Shown piece by piece: positions 26,628 through 34,417 of a stretch of DNA of 64,000 nucleotides (position 1 is its first letter; every line of letters begins with the position of its first letter). A program made the position numbers and the translations under genes. Source of the stretch: Pseudomonas atagonensis (GTDB lineage Bacteria > Pseudomonadota > Gammaproteobacteria > Pseudomonadales > Pseudomonadaceae); assembly GCF_011369485.1 (NCBI RefSeq), contig NZ_VXCA01000013.1:1-64000 (forward strand). The letters run 5' to 3'. Under the pieces are notes generated by a model. That model worked only from the letters and a program-made list of their open reading frames with translations, had not been told where the DNA came from and ran no database searches.

Positions 26628-26645
26628 ACCCGCCATCAGGCGGGT
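26628..26645 (-). terminator. Hairpin with U-tract upstream of holin-like gene
   Basis: ACCCGCC-TGAT-GGCGGGT followed on the minus strand by T7, 5 bp before the first ATG of the holin-like gene. Confidence 0.6.
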
Positions 26646-26661
26646 TGTTTAGAAAGGCAAA

Positions 26662-27123
26662 CTATTGTTTTCCCAGCGCCCTCATTGCGCGCTGAAATAC
26701 ATCCTCGAAAAACTCATTGAACACAGGTCCCTTGAACTCAGTTTCATCAAGACCTTGAACAGTGATTGCGAACAGATCCTCACCGAGCCCTGCGATTTGC
26801 AAATGAATAACGTAGGTTGGCGCTGGTACAGATTGCACCGACTCTCCGAATGTGATTCGTAAGGCAAACTGAATAGCTCGATCGTTGCGAGGAAGCTTTT
26901 CGATCGACCAATTTAAAAACTGATTTTTATCGTCATAGGACCCAATCGAAACAACCGGAGTGCCTGCCCCATTCAGCTGAACTTGCATCGCAGGATCAAC
27001 ACCAAGAAACGCGCTGAAATCGGATTGCAGGCCGCGCAAGGTTTGGTGCATTTGCGTCCAGTAGCGATGGTTGGCTCCAGTCGCCTCTTTATATGCTGCC
27101 TGCAACTGTTCGAATCTAGACAT
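26662..27123 (-). CDS. Hypothetical phage protein at the early/late boundary
   Basis: 153 aa from ATG 27123 (a second ATG six bases upstream is too close to GGAGAGGG). No signal or membrane segment; mixed alpha/beta with F-N-E-F-F-E-D-V-F-Q-R-A near the C-terminus. Flanked by hairpin terminators on both sides, so it forms its own small unit, like a moron gene. Function unknown. Confidence 0.55.
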   Translation of the reverse strand: MSRFEQLQAAYKEATGANHRYWTQMHQTLRGLQSDFSAFLGVDPAMQVQLNGAGTPVVSIGSYDDKNQFLNWSIEKLPRNDRAIQFALRITFGESVQSVPAPTYVIHLQIAGLGEDLFAITVQGLDETEFKGPVFNEFFEDVFQRAMRALGKQ

Positions 27124-27182
27124 AGACATCCCTCTCCATTAATTCAGGTGAGGCAGATTGCCATACATGCCAGATAACAAAA

Positions 27183-27204
27183 AGCCCCGCTCGGTGGCGG
27201 GGCT
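27183..27204 (-). terminator. Rho-independent terminator of the early minus-strand operon
   Basis: AGCCCCGC-CACCGA-GCGGGGCT with T6 on the minus strand, downstream of the last early gene (stop 27276). Presumably the target of late-gene antitermination. Confidence 0.75.
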
Positions 27205-27275
27205 TCGTATGTCGTATCTCATAACGCGCAAGATCGACATGATGGGATTAATTTACGGCCAAGTGGCCATCATGG

Positions 27276-27839
27276 TCAAGCTGCATCTACAAAGATTTGT
27301 TCACGGTCGAAAATCTCCGTGGCATGGATCACTGCGGCCTCTTCCAACTGTTCAAGCCGCTTATGGATTCCGGCGCGCCAGTTGCGGCGCGTGCGCTCCG
27401 GCGAGCCAGCCAGATCCCAGGTGTTCATGTCGTAGAACTCAGCGGGCAGCACAATCATGTCGGTCGAACGCTTGCCTACCTGAACGCCCTTGAGCTTCGG
27501 AATTGCCCACGCAGTGAGTGCCTTGTAAATGAACAGCTGGGGCGCTGGCGAGATCATCCGCGCAACCAGACGGCCAATGGCGGCGACCTTGTTTGCCTTG
27601 TGCGTCGAATATTTCGCAACCAGAACGTCCCACTGCGCCGGGTCAAGCTGACGGTGCAGCAGCGCATAAAGGCAGCAGTCGTAATCGAACTTGTCGCGCG
27701 GTGAAAGGGAGCTGCCATTTCCACCTTGACGCAGATCGGCATCGATCAACTTTTGCCAGGACTGCTTGGCGCTGTTGTCGATGCTGTCAGCAGCCAGCAC
27801 GCGCACCAGGGTTCCCATCACGTCCTTATAGATACCCAT
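27276..27839 (-). CDS. Putative late-gene regulator in the Q position
   Basis: 187 aa from ATG 27839 with ribosome site AAGGGGGA. It is the last early gene before a terminator and the late genes, where lambdoid phages carry antiterminator Q. Basic C-terminal half (SPERTRRNWRAGIHKRLEQ) and a YDCCLYALLHR stretch. I cannot place it in a named Q family, so the role rests on position. Confidence 0.5.
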   Translation of the reverse strand: MGIYKDVMGTLVRVLAADSIDNSAKQSWQKLIDADLRQGGNGSSLSPRDKFDYDCCLYALLHRQLDPAQWDVLVAKYSTHKANKVAAIGRLVARMISPAPQLFIYKALTAWAIPKLKGVQVGKRSTDMIVLPAEFYDMNTWDLAGSPERTRRNWRAGIHKRLEQLEEAAVIHATEIFDREQIFVDAA

Positions 27840-27841
27840 GC

Positions 27842-28156
27842 TCAATCCCCCTTGATGGCCGAGCCACCTGGCCCGCGCGTGTTGGCTTGCTGGTACAGAT
27901 CGGCCATGGTCAATGGATCCCGCGGCAACGTTGCGATGTGGCGCTCCTGGCGGATCAGCATGCCGAGCTGAACGACCAGGTCATCCACTGGCAGAGGCTC
28001 CAGCGTTTCGGCGTGCACCAGGCCGGACGCGTGGCAACCGATGCAGTCCAACTGATGAAACAAGCCCTTGACCAGCCCCTTCCCAGCACAGGATGGGCAG
28101 TCGGTGAGAGGGATCTGGCGACGCACAAAGGCGGGGCCATGCTGCTTTCTATCCAT
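27842..28156 (-). CDS. Small zinc-finger-like phage protein
   Basis: 104 aa. Two CxxC-type pairs (C-P-S-C-A-G-K-G, C-I-G-C-H-A-S-G) resemble a DnaJ-type zinc ribbon. It lies between the inner recombinase and the Q-position gene. Function unknown. Confidence 0.6.
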   Translation of the reverse strand: MDRKQHGPAFVRRQIPLTDCPSCAGKGLVKGLFHQLDCIGCHASGLVHAETLEPLPVDDLVVQLGMLIRQERHIATLPRDPLTMADLYQQANTRGPGGSAIKGD

Positions 28157-28158
28157 TT

Positions 28159-29439
28159 TTAAACCTCGCCTATGGTTGTTTCTTGAATGGCCTTGCAGGC
28201 CTTATGGTCTGTGGCTTGCAGCGGATTACCGGAATCTTCAAATCTAAAGCCGGTCAATCCGTGAATCGCTGCAAACCCTTTCTGATCTAAATGCGCATGC
28301 CACTGTTCGAGGGCATCACGCTTGCGGCTCATGACGTCCGACTGGATGTACACCTTCACGTTGTGCCCCATCGCGTGATTGATCAGCAGCTCGCCGATCA
28401 GGTGGTCAACACCAAGGTCTGCCCAGCCGGTGCGGGCTACCTTGCGCAGGTCGTGACTGGTCCACTCGCCCTGCCCCAACCGACGGAACACGGCGCAGCC
28501 CTGAGCCTCACCCAGCGCCTTGCCGTTGCGTGCAGGGAACAGGCACTGGCCCTCATAGCCTCGGGCGAACTGGCCTTCGCGGTACCGAGTCAGCAGCGTG
28601 CACACTTGCTCTGTCAGGGGAAGGTGGTGCTCGACGCCGGTCTTGGTGTTCTCGGCCGGAATGAACCACTCGCGCTCGGCCAGGCTGATATGCGACCAGC
28701 GCGCCATCCGGGTTTCGCCGATCCGCGTGCCGTGACACAGCATCATCAGCGCGAGCATTGAATCCAGTGGCGCAGCGGGCATGACATCGGCCAACTGTTG
28801 CAGCAGGCCTTCCAGTTGAACGCCGCGCAGACGGGAAGGCTTGATGCCGACCTTCGCCTTGGAAAAATCGTTGAACCGGATCGCCGCCATCGGGTTGGAG
28901 GTGATCATGCCCAGCCTGGCCGCCTGCCGGAACGCCAGGGCCAGTAGCTGGAACCCCGAACGCACGTAGTCGATGGAAACCGTCTCCTGCAGCGGCCACA
29001 TCAACAAGGTGTCGAGCGCAGCCTTATCGATGCCGATCAGCGGCAGTTCGCCGAGGCGCGGTTTCAGGTGGCACTTGATGATCGAGGCACCGGTGTTCTT
29101 GCGCTTGGTCGACAGATTGCGATCGCGCGACATGCGATCCGCGAACCAGTCCAGCAGTTCGCCGACGGTGTCCCACTTCGAAAGGCTTGCGCCTTCGCCG
29201 GCGGCCAGACGCAGACGAATCGCCGGGAGCGCGGCGACGACCTGCTTGTGAGTCAGCTCGGGGAATGTACCGATCGGATTCCACTTACCCTTCAGCACCA
29301 GGTACCACGACCCACCGGTGCGGGCCTTGTTGAAGCGCAGGTACAGGCCTTTGTTTTCGAGATCTCGCACGTCCTGCACGGTGCCGGCCGCTTGGCGCTT
29401 GATCTCGGCTTCGGTGATCTTCACCGCCGCGGTACTCAC
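28159..29439 (-). CDS. Second tyrosine recombinase inside the prophage
   Basis: 426 aa from GTG 29439, chosen because it overlaps the upstream stop as GTGA. Catalytic residues are visible: R in C-H-G-T-R-I-G-E, H-x-x-R in S-H-D-L-R-K-V, H in N-H-A-M-G-H and Y in V-K-V-Y-I-Q-S-D. N-terminal DUF4102-like and SAM-like regions. Far from the att sites and within the nin-like block, so it is unlikely to be the prophage integrase; perhaps a recombination or resolution enzyme. Confidence 0.82.
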   Translation of the reverse strand: MSTAAVKITEAEIKRQAAGTVQDVRDLENKGLYLRFNKARTGGSWYLVLKGKWNPIGTFPELTHKQVVAALPAIRLRLAAGEGASLSKWDTVGELLDWFADRMSRDRNLSTKRKNTGASIIKCHLKPRLGELPLIGIDKAALDTLLMWPLQETVSIDYVRSGFQLLALAFRQAARLGMITSNPMAAIRFNDFSKAKVGIKPSRLRGVQLEGLLQQLADVMPAAPLDSMLALMMLCHGTRIGETRMARWSHISLAEREWFIPAENTKTGVEHHLPLTEQVCTLLTRYREGQFARGYEGQCLFPARNGKALGEAQGCAVFRRLGQGEWTSHDLRKVARTGWADLGVDHLIGELLINHAMGHNVKVYIQSDVMSRKRDALEQWHAHLDQKGFAAIHGLTGFRFEDSGNPLQATDHKACKAIQETTIGEV

Positions 29440-29867
29440 GCGGCCACCACTGTGGGAGCGAGCCGAAGGTAGGCGCGGATTTGCTCCATCGCGTCGAAGT
29501 GCCCACGGCACACGATGGCCAGATAGCCCTGCTCGTTCAGTTTGCGCAGGCGCTCTTGCTGGCTGGCCGACACAGCGGCATCGTTCGGCGGAGTGGCCTT
29601 GAACTCGATGTACAGACCGAAGTAACCGCCGCGCGCCATGCTCAGCACCAAGTCGGGAATGCCGGCCTTCACGCCCTGGGCTTTAAGCTTGGCCGCGACA
29701 GCCTTCACCCGGTGCCCACCGTTCGGGACGTGGTAGATGAGATCAAACACGGCCGGGTAGCACAGCTCAAGCTCACGCATCAGCGCGGCCTGTTCCTGCC
29801 CTTCCCGGTCAACTTGTGGCGCCCGGGGTGCTCGCTGCTTGAACAGCCTCGGCGTGAATGGCTTCAT
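29436..29867 (-). CDS. VRR-NUC domain nuclease
   Basis: 143 aa. PD-(D/E)xK-like core: H-V-P-N-G-G-H-R, G-V-K-A-G-I-P-D-L-V-L and L-Y-I-E-F-K, the VRR-NUC set (E...D...ExK). Such nucleases resolve branched DNA and commonly occur in the nin region of Pseudomonas prophages. Overlaps its neighbours by 4 bp on both sides. Confidence 0.88.
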   Translation of the reverse strand: MKPFTPRLFKQRAPRAPQVDREGQEQAALMRELELCYPAVFDLIYHVPNGGHRVKAVAAKLKAQGVKAGIPDLVLSMARGGYFGLYIEFKATPPNDAAVSASQQERLRKLNEQGYLAIVCRGHFDAMEQIRAYLRLAPTVVAA

Positions 29868-29995
29868 CTGCGCTCACCCCGCACGACGCGTGCACGCCGG
29901 GCGAGCCGGCGAATACCCCAGAGGCAGCCGCCGGACGCGACCAGCATGCCGCCGATGTACAACTGCACCAGAATGCTTTCCAGATAAGCGATCAT
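29864..29995 (-). CDS. Small single-span membrane protein
   Basis: 43 aa, MIAYLESILVQLYIGGMLV..., one hydrophobic segment followed by a very basic tail (RRLARRARVVRGERR). ATG 29995 overlaps the upstream stop, and its own TGA overlaps the ATG of the VRR-NUC gene. Gene overlaps on both sides support it as real. Function unknown. Confidence 0.65.
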   Translation of the reverse strand: MIAYLESILVQLYIGGMLVASGGCLWGIRRLARRARVVRGERR

Positions 29996-30294
29996 GCGGC
30001 CCCCTTCACGGTAAGAATTCCGGCCCGGATCAGGCCTTCATGTGTTTCGGCGATGGCGCGCGGCATGTCGGACCAATCGACCTCGCCGGCGGCGCGGCCG
30101 TCGATGACGTCGTGACAGGCGCTGCAGGCGTACACCGCGACCGTGTCGAAACCCTTCATGCCCATGCCTTTTTGCCCGCATGGCAGATGCGCGAGGACCG
30201 TGGTTTCCGGGTCGTGATTGCAGGTGCCCGGCATACGGACGGTGCAGTCCTGGCCTCGGGCCGAGTTGCGCAGCTTCTTCGAGGTCACTCGCAT
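29992..30294 (-). CDS. YbcO-like (DUF1364) HNH-type nuclease
   Basis: 100 aa from ATG 30294. R-G-Q-D-C-T-V-R-M-P-G-T-C-N, then T-V-L-A-H-L and A-C-S-A-C-H-D-V-I-D-G match the YbcO/DUF1364 family of phage metal-dependent nucleases. Overlaps the gene on each side. Confidence 0.85.
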   Translation of the reverse strand: MRVTSKKLRNSARGQDCTVRMPGTCNHDPETTVLAHLPCGQKGMGMKGFDTVAVYACSACHDVIDGRAAGEVDWSDMPRAIAETHEGLIRAGILTVKGAA

Positions 30295-30494
30295 ACCGGC
30301 TTCCCCGTGACTACATCGATCACTTCGAACGTGCCCGGCCACATCCACGATCCGTAGCGTTTGGCCATGGCCTGGTCGGCGAACAGCGCCAGTGCGTGAT
30401 CAGGTGGCGAACTCAAGTCAACCTTGAACGAGCAGCAGAACACGGCCCAGCGGTAGGTTTCGATCTCAGGGACAGCGAGGCGGCGATCAGACAT
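30285..30494 (-). CDS. Conserved small phage protein
   Basis: 69 aa from ATG 30494. Aromatic-rich (YRWAVFCCSFKVDLSSPPDHALALF, YGSWMWPGTFEVIDV). Overlaps both the P-like gene and the YbcO-like gene by about 10 bp. Common in Pseudomonas prophage nin regions by my recollection; function unknown. Confidence 0.6.
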   Translation of the reverse strand: MSDRRLAVPEIETYRWAVFCCSFKVDLSSPPDHALALFADQAMAKRYGSWMWPGTFEVIDVVTGKPVCE

Positions 30495-31182
30495 GGCGGG
30501 CAGCCCCCGATCGCATGGCACGTAACTCGGCGAGTGCTCTATTTCCGATCTCAGGAGTACGGCGGCCTTCAGCTCGCTCCGGCAAAGCCAAGGGCATCTT
30601 CTGCAAAGGCAGACCCTCGATCAGACGCCGAACGGTGATGGTGTAATTGCGCTCGAACAGCTTGAGGCTGAGCGAGGCTTCAAGCTTGTTCAGACTCTCG
30701 AAACCGCACTCTTTCGCCGTGTGCCAAACCGCGTCGTGGCTCCAGCGAGCTCGGCCAGCCATGCAGGGATGGGCGTTGCGGCATGCTTCGCGATGCGCAG
30801 CCTCAAGCGTTGGCAGTCCAAGCATCTCGGCAGTCGGTGTGCACCAACCGATGAACACCCCGGGCGCTGGGATAAAATCCCGACCTGACTGCCGAGCCCC
30901 CATCAAACCGAACTGCAGCTGATCGAGACTACGCAGCCCTGCCTCCAGAAAAGCTTGAAGCCACTCCTTTTTTGACGCCTTGTAGGCCGCAATGTCCGGC
31001 CAGGCCTGTTTCCAAGCCGGGAAGATCGCTCGTAACTGGCGGAACAAGCTGTTGATCACAATGGCGGTTTCGCGATTGATCTCTGCCTGAATTTCTTGGG
31101 GTAGCGGCTGCTCCTTGGCGATGTACTGGCCCGAATGAACCTTCGCCCAAAGACCGGTCGTGACGACTGCAACGGTCTTCAT
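30487..31182 (-). CDS. Replication protein P-like (helicase loader)
   Basis: 231 aa, immediately downstream (4-bp overlap) of the replication initiator gene, the lambda O-P order. FRQLRAIFPAWKQAWPD near residue 48 and GLPTLEAAHREACRNAHPCM fit the phage P family. It should deliver host DnaB to the phage origin. Confidence 0.82.
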   Translation of the reverse strand: MKTVAVVTTGLWAKVHSGQYIAKEQPLPQEIQAEINRETAIVINSLFRQLRAIFPAWKQAWPDIAAYKASKKEWLQAFLEAGLRSLDQLQFGLMGARQSGRDFIPAPGVFIGWCTPTAEMLGLPTLEAAHREACRNAHPCMAGRARWSHDAVWHTAKECGFESLNKLEASLSLKLFERNYTITVRRLIEGLPLQKMPLALPERAEGRRTPEIGNRALAELRAMRSGAARHV

Positions 31183-31922
31183 TGGCCCGCTCCCTGCTCA
31201 TTCCAGCCAGTGTCGTCATCGTCGAACTCTTGAGACGCTTGGCGCGGCGCGAACTGCTTGACGTTGGATGTTCTGTTCAGATCATTGCGTACCCACTTGA
31301 CCAGCATGCTGACCCATTCGGCCTCGGTGTTGATCTGGCCCTTCGGCTCGTAATAACCAGTGAACGCATTCAAAACCTCGTCGGTGAACAGCTCCAACGG
31401 GACAGCCTGGTGCAGCGCATAGGTTTTCAAAATCTTCGCGTCTGGCTTCCAGCCGAGGGTCATTTCGTTGGGCATGCGAGGGTCAACCGACTCACGCGCA
31501 GAGAGAGGTTCTTTATTCTTCTCTAAATCTTCTTTAGGTAACGCTGCGCTAACGTTCGCAGCGTTACCTTTTGCGTTAGCGGATTTGTGGTTTGCAACTC
31601 GCTTGGCGGTTAGAAGCCTGTTTTTAGCGGTCTTACCGTTGTGGCGCTCGAAATGAGGAAGGCTGATTACACCATCCACTTCAATCATCCATCCGACCAA
31701 TTTCATGTGGTCACAGAAGTCGGTAACGCCAACCAAGCGGTCGAGTAACTTTTTGCTAACGCTCGGAGCGTTACCGTTCTCGGTTTGTTGGTCGAACCAG
31801 CCCCAGACGCGCATCAACTTGCCGACTACAGCGTCCGGATCGATATTGGCGAAGTCTGCGATCTGGCAGACCTCTGGCTTATCAAGGGTGGTGAGTTCGA
31901 ATTTGATCCAGTCGCCGGCCAT
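31179..31922 (-). CDS. Replication initiator-like protein with DnaT-type domain
   Basis: 247 aa from ATG 31922, overlapping the antirepressor stop by one base. N-terminal about 110 residues (DWIKFELTTLDKPEVCQIAD) are a winged-helix-like domain of phage replication proteins. A low-complexity linker (about 115-160) follows, then a DnaT-like ssDNA-binding domain (LGWKPDAKILKTYALHQ...EWVSMLVKWVRND). It probably plays the lambda O role. Iteron-like repeats lie within the gene. Confidence 0.8.
   Translation of the reverse strand: MAGDWIKFELTTLDKPEVCQIADFANIDPDAVVGKLMRVWGWFDQQTENGNAPSVSKKLLDRLVGVTDFCDHMKLVGWMIEVDGVISLPHFERHNGKTAKNRLLTAKRVANHKSANAKGNAANVSAALPKEDLEKNKEPLSARESVDPRMPNEMTLGWKPDAKILKTYALHQAVPLELFTDEVLNAFTGYYEPKGQINTEAEWVSMLVKWVRNDLNRTSNVKQFAPRQASQEFDDDDTGWNEQGAGQ
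31537..31774. repeat. ori: Iteron-like inverted repeats, candidate replication origin
   Basis: GGTAACGCTGCG (31537-31548) pairs perfectly with CGCAGCGTTACC (31557-31568). GCGTTAGC follows at 31573-31580, and TAACGCT-CGG-AGCGTTA at 31757-31773. GCGTTA[C/G]C thus occurs about six times in both orientations inside the initiator gene, encoding its linker and N-terminal part, as the lambda origin lies in gene O. Confidence 0.6.
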
Positions 31923-32683
31923 TACACGCGCCCCTTCAGTTGAGACTGTGCCCACAACCCAGCAACCCACTCGACGCCCTTGGGCGTAAACCGGGCCTGG
32001 CTGAAGGCGTGTCCGTTTGATTCGCTGGTACCGGTCTTCACTTCGAAGCGGCCGGCCACTTGATGCTGTTGATATGGGCTCAGCACGCCGCCGAGGTAGT
32101 ACATGACGCCCTTGTCCAGCAGCATCTGCCGGAAATGGCGCTCATTGGCATTCAGAAGTTTGGCTACCTGGCGAAAGCTCATTGAGCCGGCGGCCTGCAC
32201 GTACTGATCGACAAACGCTGCCTTGGGCGCCGCGGCTGCCAAAGCCCGAGTAGCAGCCTGCTGGAGTTCGAATTGCTCTGCCCAGGCGCGGGCCGCAGCA
32301 GCGGGATTGGAGAAGTCAGGAAGTGCAGCGATAACGCGAGGACCTTCAAGCTCCTTGAGCTTTTGAAGAACCGATCGGCGAACCGCCTTCGACTCGCGCA
32401 TACCAACCAACATGCACTGATCAAGCGTCAGGTCGTAGCTGGCCATGTCGACGTGACTCTGGGGGTGTGCAACAAATTTGCACTCCCCCAGCTCGTCGCC
32501 AAGTTCGTCCTGTACACGGATGATGAACTGGTCATTTCTGACTCTTGGTTCACCGGCCTGGATGCGGGCTTCGTTAACCATGTCGCGCAAATTGATGCTT
32601 GAGATGGTTCGCGACACTTTTTCATGATCCTGAAAATGTGTCGCGACACAACCGGTATTGTCCCGTTGAGTTTGAGAGTGCAT
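31922..32683 (-). CDS. Phage antirepressor, KilAC domain
   Basis: 253 aa from ATG 32683 (ribosome site GGAGCTGATT; the ATG four codons upstream is weaker). N-terminal Rha/ANT-like region (NDQFIIRVQDELGD... SYDLTLDQCMLVGMRESKAVRRSVLQKLKEL). C-terminal KilAC DNA-binding domain (FVDQYVQAAGSMSFRQVAKLLN...YQQHQVAGRFEVKTG). In relatives such proteins antagonise the repressor. First gene after the CII-like gene in the leftward early operon. Confidence 0.85.
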   Translation of the reverse strand: MHSQTQRDNTGCVATHFQDHEKVSRTISSINLRDMVNEARIQAGEPRVRNDQFIIRVQDELGDELGECKFVAHPQSHVDMASYDLTLDQCMLVGMRESKAVRRSVLQKLKELEGPRVIAALPDFSNPAAAARAWAEQFELQQAATRALAAAAPKAAFVDQYVQAAGSMSFRQVAKLLNANERHFRQMLLDKGVMYYLGGVLSPYQQHQVAGRFEVKTGTSESNGHAFSQARFTPKGVEWVAGLWAQSQLKGRV

Positions 32684-32713
32684 AATCAGCTCCACTTGTT
32701 TTGCCGCTGTTGA

Positions 32714-32740
32714 AAAAGCCGACCTCGTACGTCGGCTTTT
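32714..32740. terminator. Bidirectional hairpin between CII-like and antirepressor genes
   Basis: AAAAGCCGAC-CTCGTAC-GTCGGCTTTT, good on both strands. Early leftward transcription must pass it, so it may be regulated by antitermination. Confidence 0.65.
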
Positions 32741-32753
32741 TTGTGTCTGAAAT

Positions 32754-33179
32754 TCAGGCTGACTTAACTGACTGCTTGAAGACTTCCAGGCTCAGGATCA
32801 CCTCTTCGGCCTCCTTCAATAGGGCTGCCTTCTCAACAGAGCAAACACGCCCATCAGCCTGCGCATCGAAAGCAAGGCGAGTGACATCAGCAAGGTCGGC
32901 ATGCAGTCGCAGCAGCGCGGCGTTGAGGTTGATTCCTTCCGGTCTTTCCTTCGGAACCAAATCGAATCCGAACGTGGCGGCCCATGCCTTCAGCGGACGG
33001 AAGTCCTGAGTGAACTTCATGATCCGATGCAGTTCCTCAACGTTCATACGATGCGTGTCGTAATCAGGATTGGCTTTTTGCGAAAGAAGCGTCCTTGACT
33101 TGAAGTCAGCACCTTCAGCAATTTTCTTGGTCCCGTGGTCGTCGACCACTTCGTAGATAGCCCGCATTAAATCCTGCAT
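32754..33179 (-). CDS. CII-like phage regulator (CP76 family)
   Basis: 141 aa. N-terminal helix-turn-helix region (LMRAIYEVVDDHGTKKIAEGADFKSRTLLSQKANPDYDTH) followed by R-M-N-V-E-E-L-H-R-I-M-K, the phage_CP76/CII family. Second gene of the leftward operon after cro. It probably tunes the lysis-lysogeny decision. Confidence 0.8.
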   Translation of the reverse strand: MQDLMRAIYEVVDDHGTKKIAEGADFKSRTLLSQKANPDYDTHRMNVEELHRIMKFTQDFRPLKAWAATFGFDLVPKERPEGINLNAALLRLHADLADVTRLAFDAQADGRVCSVEKAALLKEAEEVILSLEVFKQSVKSA

Positions 33180-33249
33180 GTAACACCTCTGTTTTTCTTA
33201 CGTGGCGCGTCGCCACCAGCCGTATCAGAATGTTTCGACTAGCCGGCGA

Positions 33250-33450
33250 TCATGCTGCAGAGCAGTAGAGATCGGGTCGTAAGTCTTGCCGCAGAACGCC
33301 AGTAGCCTTCTCGATCATTACCGCTCTGCAGGCAGGGACACCTCTCACCTTCCAGTGCGAAACGGTCATGGGTGTCACGCCTAGTAGCTTCGCCAATGCT
33401 TTTGCCGAGCCGGCCGCGAGAATTGCGCGTTCGAGAGCTGTGAGATTCAT
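33250..33450 (-). CDS. cro: Cro-like repressor
   Basis: 66 aa from ATG 33450 (the open frame upstream runs through the operator region and is rejected). Helix-turn-helix GSAKALAKLLGVTPMTVSHWKVRGVPA is clear. Divergent from the CI-like gene with an operator region between. First gene of the leftward lytic operon. Confidence 0.85.
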   Translation of the reverse strand: MNLTALERAILAAGSAKALAKLLGVTPMTVSHWKVRGVPACRAVMIEKATGVLRQDLRPDLYCSAA

Positions 33451-33533
33451 AAACAAACCGCCGATGGCGAGTAAACATTCGTCAACGATACGTTTATTTA
33501 ATAAACACCGCAAGCCGAGTAAACTTTCTGTTT
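33451..33533. promoter_or_regulatory. cI-cro operator/promoter region
   Basis: 83 bp between divergent cro and the repressor. Holds a perfect inverted repeat GTTTATT-T-AATAAAC (33492-33506). TAAAC-TTTCT-GTTTA (33520-33534) ends at the repressor ATG, and a related half-site GTAAACATTCGTCAAC lies at 33471-33486. These are candidate sites for the repressor and Cro. Confidence 0.75.
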
Positions 33534-34271
33534 ATGGAAAACACACATTCAGGCGAACGCCTTAGGCAATTGGCTAACGACCGAGGCTTACGGCCCAAGC
33601 AGTTAGCTGAAACTCTGGGCATCAGTGCTCAGGTCTTGAATAACTGGTTCAACCGGGGCATACCGTTATCTGCCCTCTCTCTGGTCACGGCCCTCTTTTG
33701 GGTTGAGCGCAACTGGCTTCAATACGGTATCGGTGAGGCGGACACACCCGGTTCACCTTGGAAGAAGGGCAATAACGAGGAAGGAGATCCTCATCCAGGC
33801 ATTGTTGAGCTGAGTGTTTGGGATGACGGAACACCGCTCGATGATGATGAGGTCTATGTGCCGTTCCTAAAGGAAGTGGAGCTCTCAGCTGGACAGGGAG
33901 TTACGGCGGTCGAGCCTTCTCATCGAAAGAAGATTCGATTCGGAAAGGCGACCCTGAGAAGGCAAAACGTCCAGCCGGACGAGGCTGTATGTGTGACTGT
34001 GTCCGGAAACAGCATGGAACCCGTGCTGCCGCATGGCTCTACGGTAGGCATCAATACAGGTGCCACCGCGGTTGTGGACGGAAAAATGTACGCGATCAAT
34101 CACGGGGGCCAGCTCAGGGTGAAAACGCTTTATCGCCTACCAGGTGGAGGAATCCGAATGCGCAGCTTCAATCGGGACGACCATCCGGACGAGGAATACA
34201 GCGCTGAGCAGATGGTGGCCAACGAAATACGGATTCTCGGGAAAGTTTTTTGGTCTTCTGCCTTATGGTGA
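33534..34271 (+). CDS. CI-like phage repressor, S24 self-cleaving
   Basis: 245 aa. N-terminal HTH (LAETLGISAQVLNNWFNRGIPLSAL). The C-terminal S24/LexA-like protease domain has Ser160 in S-G-N-S-M-E-P and Lys197 in R-V-K-T-L-Y; an Ala119-Gly120 cleavage bond (L-S-A-G-Q-G) lies between the domains. It should maintain lysogeny and be inactivated by RecA-stimulated self-cleavage. The operator abuts the ATG, so the mRNA may be leaderless. Confidence 0.92.
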   Translation: MENTHSGERLRQLANDRGLRPKQLAETLGISAQVLNNWFNRGIPLSALSLVTALFWVERNWLQYGIGEADTPGSPWKKGNNEEGDPHPGIVELSVWDDGTPLDDDEVYVPFLKEVELSAGQGVTAVEPSHRKKIRFGKATLRRQNVQPDEAVCVTVSGNSMEPVLPHGSTVGINTGATAVVDGKMYAINHGGQLRVKTLYRLPGGGIRMRSFNRDDHPDEEYSAEQMVANEIRILGKVFWSSALW

Positions 34272-34287
34272 TTTGAGAGAAAGGTGA

Positions 34288-34310
34288 AACCGGCTTAGGC
34301 CGGTTTTTTT
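34288..34310 (+). terminator. Terminator of the repressor gene
   Basis: AACCGGC-TTAG-GCCGGTT followed by T-run, 16 bp after the repressor stop. Confidence 0.8.
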
Positions 34311-34362
34311 TCGTCTTGCGAACGTTAGTAAACAAAAATAAACAAGATCTGTTGACTGCATC

Positions 34363-34379
34363 GTAAACACGTTGTTTAC
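34363..34379. promoter_or_regulatory. Second repressor operator candidate
   Basis: GTAAAC-ACGTT-GTTTAC is a perfect 17-bp inverted repeat with the same TAAAC-N5-GTTTA pattern as the site at the repressor start. Further GTAAAC half-sites occur at about 34328 and 34394. It probably controls a rightward promoter for the 34671 onward genes. Confidence 0.65.
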
Positions 34380-34405
34380 TGTGAGCACGCCTCGTAAACA
34401 GGCCT

Positions 34406-34417
34406 CGCTCTTTAACA
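34406..34417 (+). promoter_or_regulatory. rrn-type boxA antitermination element
   Basis: CGCTCTTTAACA is identical to the bacterial ribosomal-RNA boxA core. It lies at the start of a 250-nt untranslated leader of the rightward early operon, as expected for Nus-dependent antitermination. Confidence 0.6.
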
